39,710 nucleotides of DNA, from the IMG/VR virus record IMGVR_UViG_3300045286_000094, positions 1 to 39,710 of that record; one strand, given 5' to 3'. A program made the position numbers and the translations under genes. This document shows positions 16,429 to 23,629 of the stretch, one piece after another. Origin of the DNA: a virus. Position 1 is the stretch's first letter. The number at the start of each line of letters is the position of its first letter. A model generated the notes under the pieces. It made no database searches, had not been told where the DNA came from, and saw nothing but the letters and a program-made list of their open reading frames with translations.

Positions 16429-16809
16429 TCAACGTTTTGGAGGATATTCTTTCCAACGAATGGCAGCGCTGTCCTGACTTTTCAAGGACCTGTTTAGGGC
16501 CTCGGTAAACTGTTGGTAGAGCCTTGCATTGCGCCAGAAAGAATTCTTCCCCAACTTATCCACAGGTTCTTCACAGCATATCAACTCGAAGTTTGCTTGT
16601 AAAACAGAAAGGATTGTGGCTTCTTTTGCTTTGCCTTGTAGCAATCTCCTTAAATAAGGGATGTCGTTCGGAAGCTGGCATCCTTCATGCTTCCATTGAA
16701 AATCCAAAAGCCTACGGTAAACCTCTGCTTTTGCCAAGGATGCCTGCATCACCCAGGGGGAGCTGAGGTAGTCATCGGGATACCACTTGTAGTAAGGCAT
16801 TCGAGGCAT
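16429..16809 (-). CDS. DUF1376 replication-type protein
   Basis: 126 residues. The N-terminus matches DUF1376: YYKWYPDDYLSSPWVMQASLAKAEVYRRLLDF, then W-K-H-E-G-C-L-P-N-D-I-P-L-R-L-L, the winged-helix domain of YdaU-like phage replication proteins. It lacks the usual C-terminal extension. The ATG lies one base after the stop of the HTH gene and has no ribosome site, so translation is coupled. It probably recruits host replication machinery to the phage origin. Confidence 0.8.
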   Translation of the reverse strand: MPRMPYYKWYPDDYLSSPWVMQASLAKAEVYRRLLDFQWKHEGCQLPNDIPYLRRLLQGKAKEATILSVLQANFELICCEEPVDKLGKNSFWRNARLYQQFTEALNRSLKSQDSAAIRWKEYPPKR

Positions 16810-16810
16810 A

Positions 16811-17020
16811 TCAGTTTTCGGTGTTGTCGTTCTTCAGCAGGTCTTTTGCCGGGATCGTCTCCACGACAACGATGAACCGGTCCGGAAGTGTGTTTTTGCT
16901 GATCCACGACTTCGCTGCGGACCAGGTCACCCCAAGAGCTTTCGCGAGCTTTGCGGGACTTGTGTTCGGAGGCCACTTTACCTCCCATATCCTACGGACG
17001 ATCCTCTTCTCCAGTTTCAT
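16811..17020 (-). CDS. Small HTH DNA-binding protein
   Basis: 69 residues. ATG 17020 has AAGGAGG nine bases upstream; the longer frame is rejected. SPAKLAKALGVTWSAAKSWISK is a clear helix-turn-helix (Cro/MarR-like length), with basic residues before it and an acidic tail. It overlaps the end of the exonuclease gene and feeds into DUF1376. A transcription or replication regulator, possibly of the operators noted at 24018-24959, is a reasonable guess. Confidence 0.75.
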   Translation of the reverse strand: MKLEKRIVRRIWEVKWPPNTSPAKLAKALGVTWSAAKSWISKNTLPDRFIVVVETIPAKDLLKNDNTEN

Positions 17021-17906
17021 TTTTCCTGTCCTCCTTTTCTTTCTGCCATTGTGAACAGAAGTCGGCAACATGGCAATAGAGTTCGCATCTGGTGAATCCA
17101 CCTTTGCGTTCTTCAACGTAGAATTTCGGACCCTGAAGTTTTTCCTTCTCTAGGTACTTCGCTGCATCCTGGGTTGTGTCGAGAACACGAACAGCCTTCT
17201 TCATGCCTTTCTTCATGACCGCGTACTTTGTGGGCCGGACCCACCGTTCCTCGTCTGTGCAGGAGTAGCAGAATTTCGAGTGAGCGATAATCCGCGATTT
17301 GACATACTCCCTTGCGGTTTCTTCACTCCAGAGCGGGATCTCAATGGTCTGGTATCCGGATTGCGGATAATCTTTCTTCCTAGCGGCCGAACTGGGTGTC
17401 CATTCCCGCAACAGCATGTGGATCTTCGCTTGTTTGACACGGTATTCACGTTCAACGCATCCGAGCATCCAGGCATAGACGTTGATTTGCCTGATCCACT
17501 CTTTCTTGACACCCGAAAGGAAAGTCCATAACGATGTTTCTTTGTAGTCTTCAAGTAATCCGATGCTTGGAGTCCAAAGATCGGCAGTCCCGGAAAGACT
17601 CCAAAAAACACCATGATGCAAGTCACCAGAGAGCGGCATCAGCAATGGCAATTCAGGGATGCTGTCCTTTGGGGCGTATTGGCTGAGGATTGCGTGCTTG
17701 AAAGTGCCGCGAAGGCTGTGCTGCAGCCGGCTGACCGGGATCTCGATCTCGTACCAGTGTCCAGTAGTAAGCTGACGGATGTTCGGGCTGTCGATGAGCT
17801 CGGTAACGCGAATCGACGTGTTTTTCGGAGGAGTGCTGTTCTGTGCGACGGTTGCTTCGAAAATCGCTTGTGGCACCGGGTTGTCCTTGTCCTGGATGAT
17901 TTTCAT
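16992..17906 (-). CDS. PD-(D/E)XK exonuclease with Cys cluster
   Basis: 304 residues; ATG 17906 has a GGAGG site and overlaps the ERF stop (ATGA). Nuclease core: G67-x3-H71, G-T-A-D109, then ED120-Y-K122 (the D...D/E-x-K pair) and QINVYAWML (motif QxxxY). The C-terminal third has CYSC, then CELYCHVADFC, a set of Cys that may hold an iron-sulfur cluster as in Cas4/AddB-type nucleases. It probably resects DNA ends for the ERF annealing protein next to it. Confidence 0.8.
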   Translation of the reverse strand: MKIIQDKDNPVPQAIFEATVAQNSTPPKNTSIRVTELIDSPNIRQLTTGHWYEIEIPVSRLQHSLRGTFKHAILSQYAPKDSIPELPLLMPLSGDLHHGVFWSLSGTADLWTPSIGLLEDYKETSLWTFLSGVKKEWIRQINVYAWMLGCVEREYRVKQAKIHMLLREWTPSSAARKKDYPQSGYQTIEIPLWSEETAREYVKSRIIAHSKFCYSCTDEERWVRPTKYAVMKKGMKKAVRVLDTTQDAAKYLEKEKLQGPKFYVEERKGGFTRCELYCHVADFCSQWQKEKEDRKNETGEEDRP

Positions 17907-18766
17907 GATTTTGCTGCCTCCAGTTTTGTGATATCGTCCCCCCATTTGCCTTTGTTCACGAATTCTATCCGGACCTTCAGTTTCTTTGCATGCAGCTCCC
18001 GGGCAGCATTTGCCACCGTCGAAGAGAACGTATTGTATTTGTCCTTGCCGAGCATGACGATGTACTTCTGTCCGGTCTTGGTAGGCGCAGTGACGACTTC
18101 CGTAATGAAACCAAAGACGCTGAGCGATGAACCGTCCTGCTTTGGCGGTTCGCCCGTCGGCGCTGGCTCGTCGCTTCGCGGCCTCGCCTCCGGGCGCTGG
18201 GCCTGCGGCGCCGGGGGCTCCGAAGCGGTGTCGTTTGCATCGGTGTCTTCGTCGCCCGTCATGATCCCGAACGCATTGCAGAAGGCATAGCGTTTCGCGA
18301 ACGTTAGCGCGGCACCGAACCGCTGCTGGTCTGTCATGTAGGATTCTTTATCGATCGGGACCGAGAAAGAGCTCGTTTGTGAATGTCCAAAGCTGTGCGT
18401 GACCACGCAGGTGACAAGAACAAGGTTTTCCTTGACCTCTGTTTCGACCCGGTAACTAAATCCATGCATGCTCAGGAGCTCGCGAACCTGGGAGATGATC
18501 GAGTCCAAAGGTGCGTACTTGTATCGAAGCCCGCCGCCTTTTTCCGGTTTGTTCCTGACTTCTTTCGTTTTCTGAATCGTCGGGCAGGTGGACTGGAAGG
18601 CGGCCATCGCGTTGTCGAACAGCTCCTTGGCCTGTTCTGCCCTGAGCTGGTTTCTCATCTTGACGATTTCCTGAATTGCTTCAAGCTTCGCGTCCTTCTC
18701 AAGCGCGAGAGTCATGAACCGCTCAATCAGGGCTTCGTTTGCTACCGGGGTCAGTTCCTTGTTCAT
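17903..18766 (-). CDS. erf: ERF single-strand annealing recombinase
   Basis: 287 residues, strong CGGAGGA site. The ERF-family core is plain: helical N-terminus, AFQSTCPTIQKTKEV, YKYAPLDSIISQVRELLSMHGFSYRV, then SFSVPIDKE and QRFGAALTFAKRYAFCNAFGI, followed by an acidic linker (GDEDTDANDTASE) and a Pro/Arg-rich low-complexity stretch. A small C-terminal beta domain ends the protein. It anneals single strands in phage recombination and genome circularisation. It is first of the exonuclease-HTH-DUF1376 cluster. Confidence 0.9.
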   Translation of the reverse strand: MNKELTPVANEALIERFMTLALEKDAKLEAIQEIVKMRNQLRAEQAKELFDNAMAAFQSTCPTIQKTKEVRNKPEKGGGLRYKYAPLDSIISQVRELLSMHGFSYRVETEVKENLVLVTCVVTHSFGHSQTSSFSVPIDKESYMTDQQRFGAALTFAKRYAFCNAFGIMTGDEDTDANDTASEPPAPQAQRPEARPRSDEPAPTGEPPKQDGSSLSVFGFITEVVTAPTKTGQKYIVMLGKDKYNTFSSTVANAARELHAKKLKVRIEFVNKGKWGDDITKLEAAKS

Positions 18767-18959
18767 GTTTTCCTCCGATCATTGAATTGAGGTTTCTCAT
18801 GTCCTCGTCAAGCATTTCCAGGCAATCATCGACGTAATCAAAAACAAGGTCTTGAACGTGCGGGATCTTGGATCCTTGAAGCGAAGAACAAACGCGCAGA
18901 ATTCCTCTGATGGAACCCATGATTGCAGCGTGCCTATGTTCGTATTCGTTTATATTCAT
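18723..18959 (-). CDS. 78-residue helical protein upstream of ERF (start uncertain)
   Basis: An open frame overlapping the 5' end of ERF by 44 bases. Translated from ATG 18959 it gives a plausible helical protein (IMGSIRGILRVCSSLQG, VFDYVDDCLEMLDEDMRNL). No start in it has a good ribosome site, so the start and even the gene are uncertain. It lies directly downstream of a strong minus-strand promoter. Confidence 0.45.
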   Translation of the reverse strand: MNINEYEHRHAAIMGSIRGILRVCSSLQGSKIPHVQDLVFDYVDDCLEMLDEDMRNLNSMIGGKHEQGTDPGSKRSPD

Positions 18960-19064
18960 GGTGGGAAAGGGAAAGAAGTAGCGGGACATCGCGTTTTTGG
19001 ATCGCCGAGTATGCCGGCTTTTGTGTATGCGGCAGGGGATGGCTCGCGTGTCCCGCTCATCATA

Positions 19065-19093
19065 ATCGTAACACAGAATAGTGAGGATGTCAA
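19065..19093 (-). promoter_or_regulatory. Sigma70-like promoter for ERF cluster
   Basis: Read on the minus strand: TTGACA (19093-19088), a 17-bp spacer, and TACGAT (19070-19065, 4/6 match to TATAAT). It sits at the very end of the preceding gene and points at the ERF/exonuclease/replication genes. The -35 is perfect. Confidence 0.7.
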
Positions 19094-19290
19094 ACCATTT
19101 CGTTTGAGGCGATTCGAGTGTCAATGATCTCGAACTCGATCGGACGCAGATCCTTTGCAAAGCGCTTCACCGTCTTTTTGATGATCATCGCTTCCTTCTT
19201 GTTGTGACAACGGGTGCTTTGCGGGTTGTTGACGGCCTGATATCGCCATCGGATCATGATTGGTTTTGTGTTTCCTGATCGGGCTTCCAT
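19090..19290 (-). CDS. 66-residue basic unknown protein
   Basis: GGAGGTT site before the ATG. Basic N-terminus with WRYQAVNNPQSTRCHNKKEA, then KRFAKDLRPIEFEIIDTRIA; the Q-x-V-N and C-x-N-K pattern suggests a small nucleic-acid-binding protein, but no family is recognised. The ERF promoter overlaps its last codons. Confidence 0.65.
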   Translation of the reverse strand: MEARSGNTKPIMIRWRYQAVNNPQSTRCHNKKEAMIIKKTVKRFAKDLRPIEFEIIDTRIASNEMV

Positions 19291-19550
19291 CTCTTAACCT
19301 CCTGCAGGTCAGCGATTTCAGAAGCGGTGATCTTCTGGAGATTGATGCTGCGGTCGCAGCTGATCTCTTCGAATTTCCAGTTTTTAGTCTCGTCCGGGCT
19401 GCCCTTATACTTGTAGAGTGAGCGGACCGGAGTCAGACTGTTGATGTATTCAGCGACCTGAACTGCGGAGATGCCATCGCCCTGATGCACGAAATTCATG
19501 CCGAGAGCACTGATGATCCAATACTCATTCCGGGGTGAGAGTTCAACCAT
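19254..19550 (-). CDS. 98-residue unknown protein
   Basis: ATG 19550 has an AAGGAGA site; the longer frame lacks one. The N-terminal half looks like a small winged helix (EYWIISALGMNFVHQGDGISAVQVAEYIN), with a charged C-terminal half. Possible small regulator; unproven. Overlaps the next gene by 37 bases. Confidence 0.65.
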   Translation of the reverse strand: MVELSPRNEYWIISALGMNFVHQGDGISAVQVAEYINSLTPVRSLYKYKGSPDETKNWKFEEISCDRSINLQKITASEIADLQEVKRWKPDQETQNQS

Positions 19551-19561
19551 TTTCAGTCTCC

Positions 19562-19921
19562 TTATGATGTTCTGATGTTCGGGAAGTTTCGCATGATCCC
19601 TCCCATGATGTCGCGCTCGTATTCCCGATTGAGCGCTCGCATATCGTCTTCGTATGCGGAAATGTCCTCCAGGTGCTCCGCAACGATGTCGTAAAGTTCT
19701 CCTCCGATCTTTCTGTCGTCGTTCATCCACTCAAGCAGTCTATCGCTCACAGTGACTTCCTGTGTCGTGCGAACCCGATAGTATTTCGCACCGATCAGGT
19801 GGCAGTAAAGACCGCTTTCGTCGTTCTGGAATTCGATCTCGAGTTCGCGAAAACGTATTGTTCTCCCACGGAGAACCAGACTAACGTCATATGCTCTCAT
19901 TGTTCTCATGCCTGGCCGCAT
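19562..19921 (-). CDS. 119-residue unknown protein
   Basis: ATG 19921 has an AGGAGG site 7 bases upstream and two further ATGs follow closely (19906, 19897). A beta-rich first half (SLVLRGRTIRFRELEIEF) and an acidic helical second half (LYDIVAEHLEDISAYEDDM). No family recognised. Confidence 0.65.
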   Translation of the reverse strand: MRPGMRTMRAYDVSLVLRGRTIRFRELEIEFQNDESGLYCHLIGAKYYRVRTTQEVTVSDRLLEWMNDDRKIGGELYDIVAEHLEDISAYEDDMRALNREYERDIMGGIMRNFPNIRTS

Positions 19922-19992
19922 CTCGGTCCTCCTGCCATTCCTTCTGGATTTTTTCCACAATGAAACAAGTTAAGCGAAACCATTTCACGGGG

Positions 19993-20376
19993 TCACTCAA
20001 GAACAACGCATTGCAGAATTCCGTTCTCGTCGAATTCGAAACTAATGCTATCGGGATAGAGTGTCTGATCTGCAAAATCGAACTGACAATGGTATTCAAG
20101 ATCCCCTCCGATCTCGAAGATTCGCTCTATTTCATTGATTTCTTCTTCTTCATCTTCTCCTGATTCATAGGTTGAAACAACGATTGATTGTCGTGGAATG
20201 GTAGTGTAAAAATCTTTAATGCCGTAGTCCCGCGTCTCAAATTCCAAAGACCACCGGACTAGAACTTTCTGTGTCCATCCTACGTGAGGGAGGGGAACCT
20301 TGTTTTCTTTCTTCCAGGCGTCTTTATAGTAGTTTGCTTCAACAGTGACTTTTGACTGAAATTCGTATTCTACCAT
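19993..20376 (-). CDS. 127-residue acidic unknown protein
   Basis: ATG 20376 has AAGGAGG six bases upstream. The frame stays open further upstream through the DUF932 region, but that is a shadow of the DUF932 gene. The protein is beta-rich with an acidic loop (GEDEEEEINEIE) and ends in SFEFDENGILQCVVLE. No family recognised. A GC hairpin sits just before its ribosome site. Confidence 0.65.
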   Translation of the reverse strand: MVEYEFQSKVTVEANYYKDAWKKENKVPLPHVGWTQKVLVRWSLEFETRDYGIKDFYTTIPRQSIVVSTYESGEDEEEEINEIERIFEIGGDLEYHCQFDFADQTLYPDSISFEFDENGILQCVVLE

Positions 20377-20388
20377 CTCGATCCTCCT

Positions 20389-20424
20389 TGCGCGCGCGCG
20401 ATATACCAAAGCGTGCAGCGCGCA
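20389..20424 (-). repeat. GC hairpin before ribosome site (A)
   Basis: Arms TGCGCGC (20389-20395) and GCGCGCA (20418-20424) flank a 22-base loop; on the minus strand the hairpin ends immediately before the AAGGAGG of the gene starting at 20376. One of several GC-rich inverted repeats in 20.3-24.0 kb. Confidence 0.65.
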
Positions 20425-20587
20425 GAATAGATAAAGACAAACAAGGATTTCACGGGATGTTCCGGTCGCATGTGTGTGCCTCAAGCTTCCGTCTCTCTTG
20501 TTTGCCTTGCCACGTTTCGGCTTTTTATTCTGGTCTCCAAACGTGCGCCAAAGCTCCAGATGCGCTTCCTCGTCGGGAAAGACTGCG

Positions 20588-21646
20588 CTATGCTGCGATC
20601 TTGAGTACCGAGAACGCTTCCCGCTCAAGATCGATCTGCATGTCGGGTTTCTGGTTCTTCGCGAGCAGCGACAGCGTGTTGCTGAACCGCCATGCGCCCG
20701 GGACTTCCGGAAGTTCGGAAATGCCGGCCGTCTCGTAGAGAGACTTCGTGTTGTCCGCGATCTCTTTGCCGTAGCGCTTCTGGATTGAAGCAAGAGCCGT
20801 GTTGACGTTGAAATCCCGGTCGTTTGCGATGACCTCGAGCTTTGTCTGGATCTCGGGAACAAGCTCAAGGCTCTTTCTGACGATATCCCGAATGGCCGAT
20901 GCGATCGTCCTGACATCGAGCTGGTGCGTCGTTTCCGACATCTGCACAAAGGCTTCGGCGCCCTGGAAACGACTGCCGATGTGAACCTTGCGGAACAGGT
21001 TGAATCCCTGTGCAAGATTCGCACAAATGATGCGTAGAACGCCGAGCGTGATGGAGTTTGCTCCGGTGCCGTAATCACTTGTCGTGAACGTGATGCTGAA
21101 CACGACGTATTCTCCGGGCGCGATCTCGTACATCTCCGGAAGAATGAAAGTGATCTGGTAGCGGTAGTCGGTGTTCTTCCCCCGCATGGGAACGTAGCCG
21201 GCAAGGAGACAGGTGTCAACGTAAGCTTCAAACAGCGGCGAAGCATCATAGCGGCCGTAAGACGGCGACAAGACCCCTTTCGTGGTGTCTGCCACTGTCC
21301 GGAACATTAACCCGTCCTGGGCGTACTGGGCTGTCAACCGATTAAGGTTGAGGCTCGCGAGATCTTTCATGGCGTCGTCGGACGCGAGCTTGTCATAGAA
21401 CTTGGGCGGCATTCCGATGTGTCCAAACAGCTGGGTCCTGGCGTGATCCGTGAACCGCTGCTTGAGCCCGCCGATCTGTGCGCTCAGCCCGCCGTTCACG
21501 TTGTATTCGATGCTTGACGGTTTGACGATGAAATCCTTCCTGATCTGGAATTCGTTCTGGATGTCCCTGAGCGTCTGCCCTACGTTGTTCTTGCCTTCGT
21601 CGATGATGTGTTGCAGCTTGTTCTTCATCTCAAACGTGTATGCCAT
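20588..21646 (-). CDS. DUF932 phage/plasmid-type protein
   Basis: 352 residues with a perfect AAGGAGG site. It matches the DUF932 phage/plasmid family: an N-terminal helix, FTDHARTQLFGHIGMPPKFYDKL, then RTVADTTKGVLSPSYGRYD and S-I-T-L-G-V-L-R-I-C-A-N-L-A. Members are widespread near recombination genes and are thought to be nucleic-acid related, but their activity is unproven. Length is normal for the family. Confidence 0.85.
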   Translation of the reverse strand: MAYTFEMKNKLQHIIDEGKNNVGQTLRDIQNEFQIRKDFIVKPSSIEYNVNGGLSAQIGGLKQRFTDHARTQLFGHIGMPPKFYDKLASDDAMKDLASLNLNRLTAQYAQDGLMFRTVADTTKGVLSPSYGRYDASPLFEAYVDTCLLAGYVPMRGKNTDYRYQITFILPEMYEIAPGEYVVFSITFTTSDYGTGANSITLGVLRIICANLAQGFNLFRKVHIGSRFQGAEAFVQMSETTHQLDVRTIASAIRDIVRKSLELVPEIQTKLEVIANDRDFNVNTALASIQKRYGKEIADNTKSLYETAGISELPEVPGAWRFSNTLSLLAKNQKPDMQIDLEREAFSVLKIAA

Positions 21647-21706
21647 ACAGCCTCCTTCTCAACCCGCCAATGTGTTTCGGTCGGGGTTTACGAGCACGAG
21701 CGAGCT

Positions 21707-22006
21707 TCACACGCGAGAGCGCGTGCGAGTGAGTTGTCGTGTTTCAAAGGCTCTTTGCAACAGCGGGTGACTTTCCATGAGCAGGCGAGAGTAGTGAGAA
21801 GTGTAGTTGTTGTTCAGCTTGAAGTCGTTGTTCGGGTCGTTTGTTTCCATGAACTGTTCCCATCGCAGAACCTCGAATAGCATCTTGATCCCGATCTTTC
21901 TGTGTCCCTTCTCACGCATCTGAAGTGCGAGGCTCAGAAGCCGCTCATAAACGACGGGATTCTTTTCGTGGAATTCCGAGAACTGTTCAGCGATCGACTT
22001 TTTCAT
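21707..22006 (-). CDS. 99-residue conserved phage protein (FHEKNP / DFKLNNNY)
   Basis: AAAGGGG site. The pattern FHEKNPVVYERLLSLALQM, then GIKMLFEVLRWE and DFKLNNNYTSHYSRLLME is one I recognise as a frequent small phage protein of unknown function, possibly DNA-related because of its WH-like helix order. Its last codons overlap a GC hairpin (21710-21725). Confidence 0.75.
   Translation of the reverse strand: MKKSIAEQFSEFHEKNPVVYERLLSLALQMREKGHRKIGIKMLFEVLRWEQFMETNDPNNDFKLNNNYTSHYSRLLMESHPLLQRAFETRQLTRTRSRV
21710..21725 (-). repeat. GC hairpin (B)
   Basis: CACGCG-AGAG-CGCGTG, perfect 6-bp arms with a 4-base loop, at the end of the 99-residue gene and upstream of DUF932 on the minus strand. 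Confidence 0.6.
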
Positions 22007-22018
22007 GGTATCCCCTTT

Positions 22019-22252
22019 CTAGTCCACAGTCCATCCGTCTTCGACGATATCTTCGAATGAGGAATATGTTCTAAACTTTTCGGGATTGGGGTCAAGGATA
22101 TTTGCAAGGAAAACGGTTGGTCCTTTGTCTGCGATGATGTACCCGATTTCGTATCCGAATCCCAAAACGCCGGGAAAAGATCGACGTTTCAAAGGAAGGA
22201 TATTCAAAATAGGCCACTCCTCAGGATGTTTCATCATTTCGAGATCTGTCAT
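22019..22252 (-). CDS. 77-residue phage protein with GWTVD end
   Basis: Perfect GGGGAGGT site. The pattern HPEEWPILNILPLKRR, GVLGF, FLANIL, YSSFEDIVEDGWTVD matches a common small phage protein of unknown function whose C-terminus ends D-G-W-x-V-D. Probably a small folding module in replication-region proteins. Confidence 0.75.
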   Translation of the reverse strand: MTDLEMMKHPEEWPILNILPLKRRSFPGVLGFGYEIGYIIADKGPTVFLANILDPNPEKFRTYSSFEDIVEDGWTVD

Positions 22253-22253
22253 A

Positions 22254-22487
22254 TTACCTCCCCAGTTCCGGGTGTTTTTGATAGCAGTCAGCATCGGTCG
22301 TGCAGTCGGTTCCGTGCCTGTCTAGTTCCTGCCAGCACGCCTGGTCTTCCTGCTCGCACGGATCCGGAATCAGATTCCAGGTGGTCCAGAAGACGATGGA
22401 GCCCCAAAGCAGCCACGCGATCAGAGCATACCACCAAGGGCTTTTTTCCGGTGGGAAGTACGGACCATGAACATGGACGTATCTCAT
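22254..22487 (-). CDS. 77-residue single-TM protein with Cys-rich tail
   Basis: GAGGAGG site before ATG. One membrane helix at about residues 18-38 (WWYALIAWLLWGSIVFWTTW) and a tail with four Cys (C..ACW..CTTDADC), suggesting a disulfide-stabilised external part. It is one of several envelope proteins in this phage. Overlaps the DUF4326 gene at its start. Function unknown. Confidence 0.7.
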   Translation of the reverse strand: MRYVHVHGPYFPPEKSPWWYALIAWLLWGSIVFWTTWNLIPDPCEQEDQACWQELDRHGTDCTTDADCYQKHPELGR

Positions 22488-22744
22488 TTGTCCTCCTCAT
22501 TCGCGATCCGAGCAAGAACGTCGCCGTGGCACGCTGCCGGCTTGCACCAACATCCAAGCACCTTGCCTTTCAGCTTTTTCACGGTTTTCATAATCTCGGG
22601 TTGCGACCTGATCCATGCCTCGTATTTGTCGATGACTTCCTGTCTGTTGCCATCCCGCCCGATCTTGAATGGATTTCCCCAAATACCCGGACGTCCGATA
22701 TAGACGTCGTACTGCTTTGCTTTACAATGCACAACGTATTCCAT
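22484..22744 (-). CDS. DUF4326 protein
   Basis: 86 residues; ATG 22744 has AAAGGAGG and the long hairpin C just upstream. The DUF4326 signature is nearly complete: VVHCKAKQYDVYIGRP, WGNPFKIGRDGNRQEVIDKYEAWI, LKGKVLGCWCKPAACHGDVLARIAN. DUF4326 proteins are small phage/bacterial proteins of unknown activity; C-W-C-x-P-x2-C-H-G suggests a metal site. Confidence 0.9.
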   Translation of the reverse strand: MEYVVHCKAKQYDVYIGRPGIWGNPFKIGRDGNRQEVIDKYEAWIRSQPEIMKTVKKLKGKVLGCWCKPAACHGDVLARIANEEDK

Positions 22745-22757
22745 ATTGGCCTCCTTT

Positions 22758-22790
22758 GCGCCCGCGCGCTTCATTGCGCGGAGCGGGCGC
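22758..22790 (-). repeat. GC hairpin before DUF4326 (C)
   Basis: Arms GCGCCCGC (22758-22765) and GCGGGCGC (22783-22790), perfect 8 bp, plus an inner 4-bp stem. On the minus strand it ends just before the AAAGGAGG of DUF4326. Confidence 0.75.
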
Positions 22791-22804
22791 GAGAATGGAT
22801 GTTA

Positions 22805-22912
22805 TCAGCGGAAAAGGCGGTCTATGTAGGGTGCGATGTAAATGACCGCGATGTAAGAACCAACAACGACATAAACCATGAGGGCAAAGATCAGGACGCT
22901 GAGCGTTCGCAT
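22805..22912 (-). CDS. 35-residue membrane peptide
   Basis: An excellent GAGGAGG site seven bases before the ATG supports this tiny gene. Residues about 5-28 (SVLIFALMVYVVVGSYIAVIYIAPYI) form a single membrane helix, with a basic end (DRLFR). Small regulator or envelope peptide; function unknown. Confidence 0.65.
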   Translation of the reverse strand: MRTLSVLIFALMVYVVVGSYIAVIYIAPYIDRLFR

Positions 22913-22937
22913 ATGATCCTCCTCTGAATAGAATGAA

Positions 22938-23277
22938 GCCGTTTATCGATGACGGCAAACGCTCCTGTTGCACCAGGAGTAATGCTGTCGCTTGCGTAGG
23001 GGGACAGGCCCCTTGCGTGTCGTACGTCACACGCTCTTGTGGTCGTTGTTCGGGCAGGAAATACTGTTGCGCTGTAAGTGCGCTCCTGGATGCCGAACTG
23101 GTCGTTAACGGAGCCACTACGCCATGCTTTCTCTCCGCATGGGGGGACAGGTAGGCGTCCGGTAACGCCTCGTTGCTGGTGCAATCTACATGGGTTGCAC
23201 CTCCTGTCTATGGAATTGCTCAACCTGTCTCATCATATACGACTTGGCGTAAGAATGTTGTCGTTTGAGACAGGCTG
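22938..23277 (-). ncRNA. Hairpin-dense non-coding segment, candidate structured RNA
   Basis: About 340 bases without a convincing gene on either strand but with many perfect stems: 22938-22956 (GCCGT/ACGGC), 22962-22979 (CTCCTG/CAGGAG), 22998-23013 (AGGGG/CCCCT), 23015-23034 (GCGTGT/ACACGC with a CGTACG palindrome in the loop), 23048-23098 (GTTCGG/CCGAAC), 23122-23142 (CCATGC/GCATGG), 23153-23170 (AGGCGT/ACGCCT), 23178-23201 (GGTGCAA/TTGCACC) and 23221-23277 (12-bp arms, one mismatch). A minus-strand terminator closes the gene upstream (23281-23307), so the segment starts a new unit. Strand is inferred from the terminator and from SD-like sites that lie on the minus strand. It could also be a replication or regulatory region. 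Confidence 0.5.
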
Positions 23278-23280
23278 AAC

Positions 23281-23307
23281 AAAAGCTCCGATACAATGCC
23301 TCGGAGC
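23281..23307 (-). terminator. Intrinsic terminator after the 102-residue gene
   Basis: On the minus strand GCTCCGA-(9 nt)-TCGGAGC, perfect 7 bp, followed by TTTTGTT. It lies just after the stop of the gene at 23321-23629. Confidence 0.75.
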
Positions 23308-23320
23308 GGGGCCCGGAACG

Positions 23321-23629
23321 TCAGAACGGAGTGGTTTCGTCAACCACGGCCTCTTTCTTGTTCGGAGAGGCGGCGCTCATTGCGGTTGAGGTCAGGCGCC
23401 ACTTGCGGTATTCCATGACGCGGGGGTTGACCTTGCCCTGCTCGATCTGCTTCAGCACGCTGAATGCTACCGACCAGTGCAGCCCGGGACCGAAGAACTT
23501 CTCGGTGAGAAACTGCATCTGCGATTCCCGCTTCGCCTCGTCGATGAGGCCGAGCTCGAACTGTGCCTGCGTGGTGTTCATGGCCTTCGAACCCCACTCA
23601 ACGTTGTGTCCTGCTGCTGTTGTTCCCAT
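23321..23629 (-). CDS. 102-residue phage protein (FGPGLHWSVAF)
   Basis: ATG 23629 has AGGAGGG seven bases upstream. Contains FGPGLHWSVAFSVLKQI and GKVNPRVMEYRKWRL, a pattern I associate with small conserved phage proteins of unknown function. A terminator follows its stop, so it ends a transcription unit. Confidence 0.75.
   Translation of the reverse strand: MGTTAAGHNVEWGSKAMNTTQAQFELGLIDEAKRESQMQFLTEKFFGPGLHWSVAFSVLKQIEQGKVNPRVMEYRKWRLTSTAMSAASPNKKEAVVDETTPF

Noticed and set aside
19993-21249. A 418-residue minus-strand frame extending the 127-residue gene through DUF932
   Set aside because: Most of it is antisense-frame shadow of DUF932; a good ribosome site exists only at 20376. The FPDEEAHLELW-like stretch near 20500-20590 looked protein-like but has no start.
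22891-23223. Open frames of about 110 residues across the hairpin-rich segment
   Set aside because: They lack ribosome sites, have antisense-like composition and run through many hairpins.
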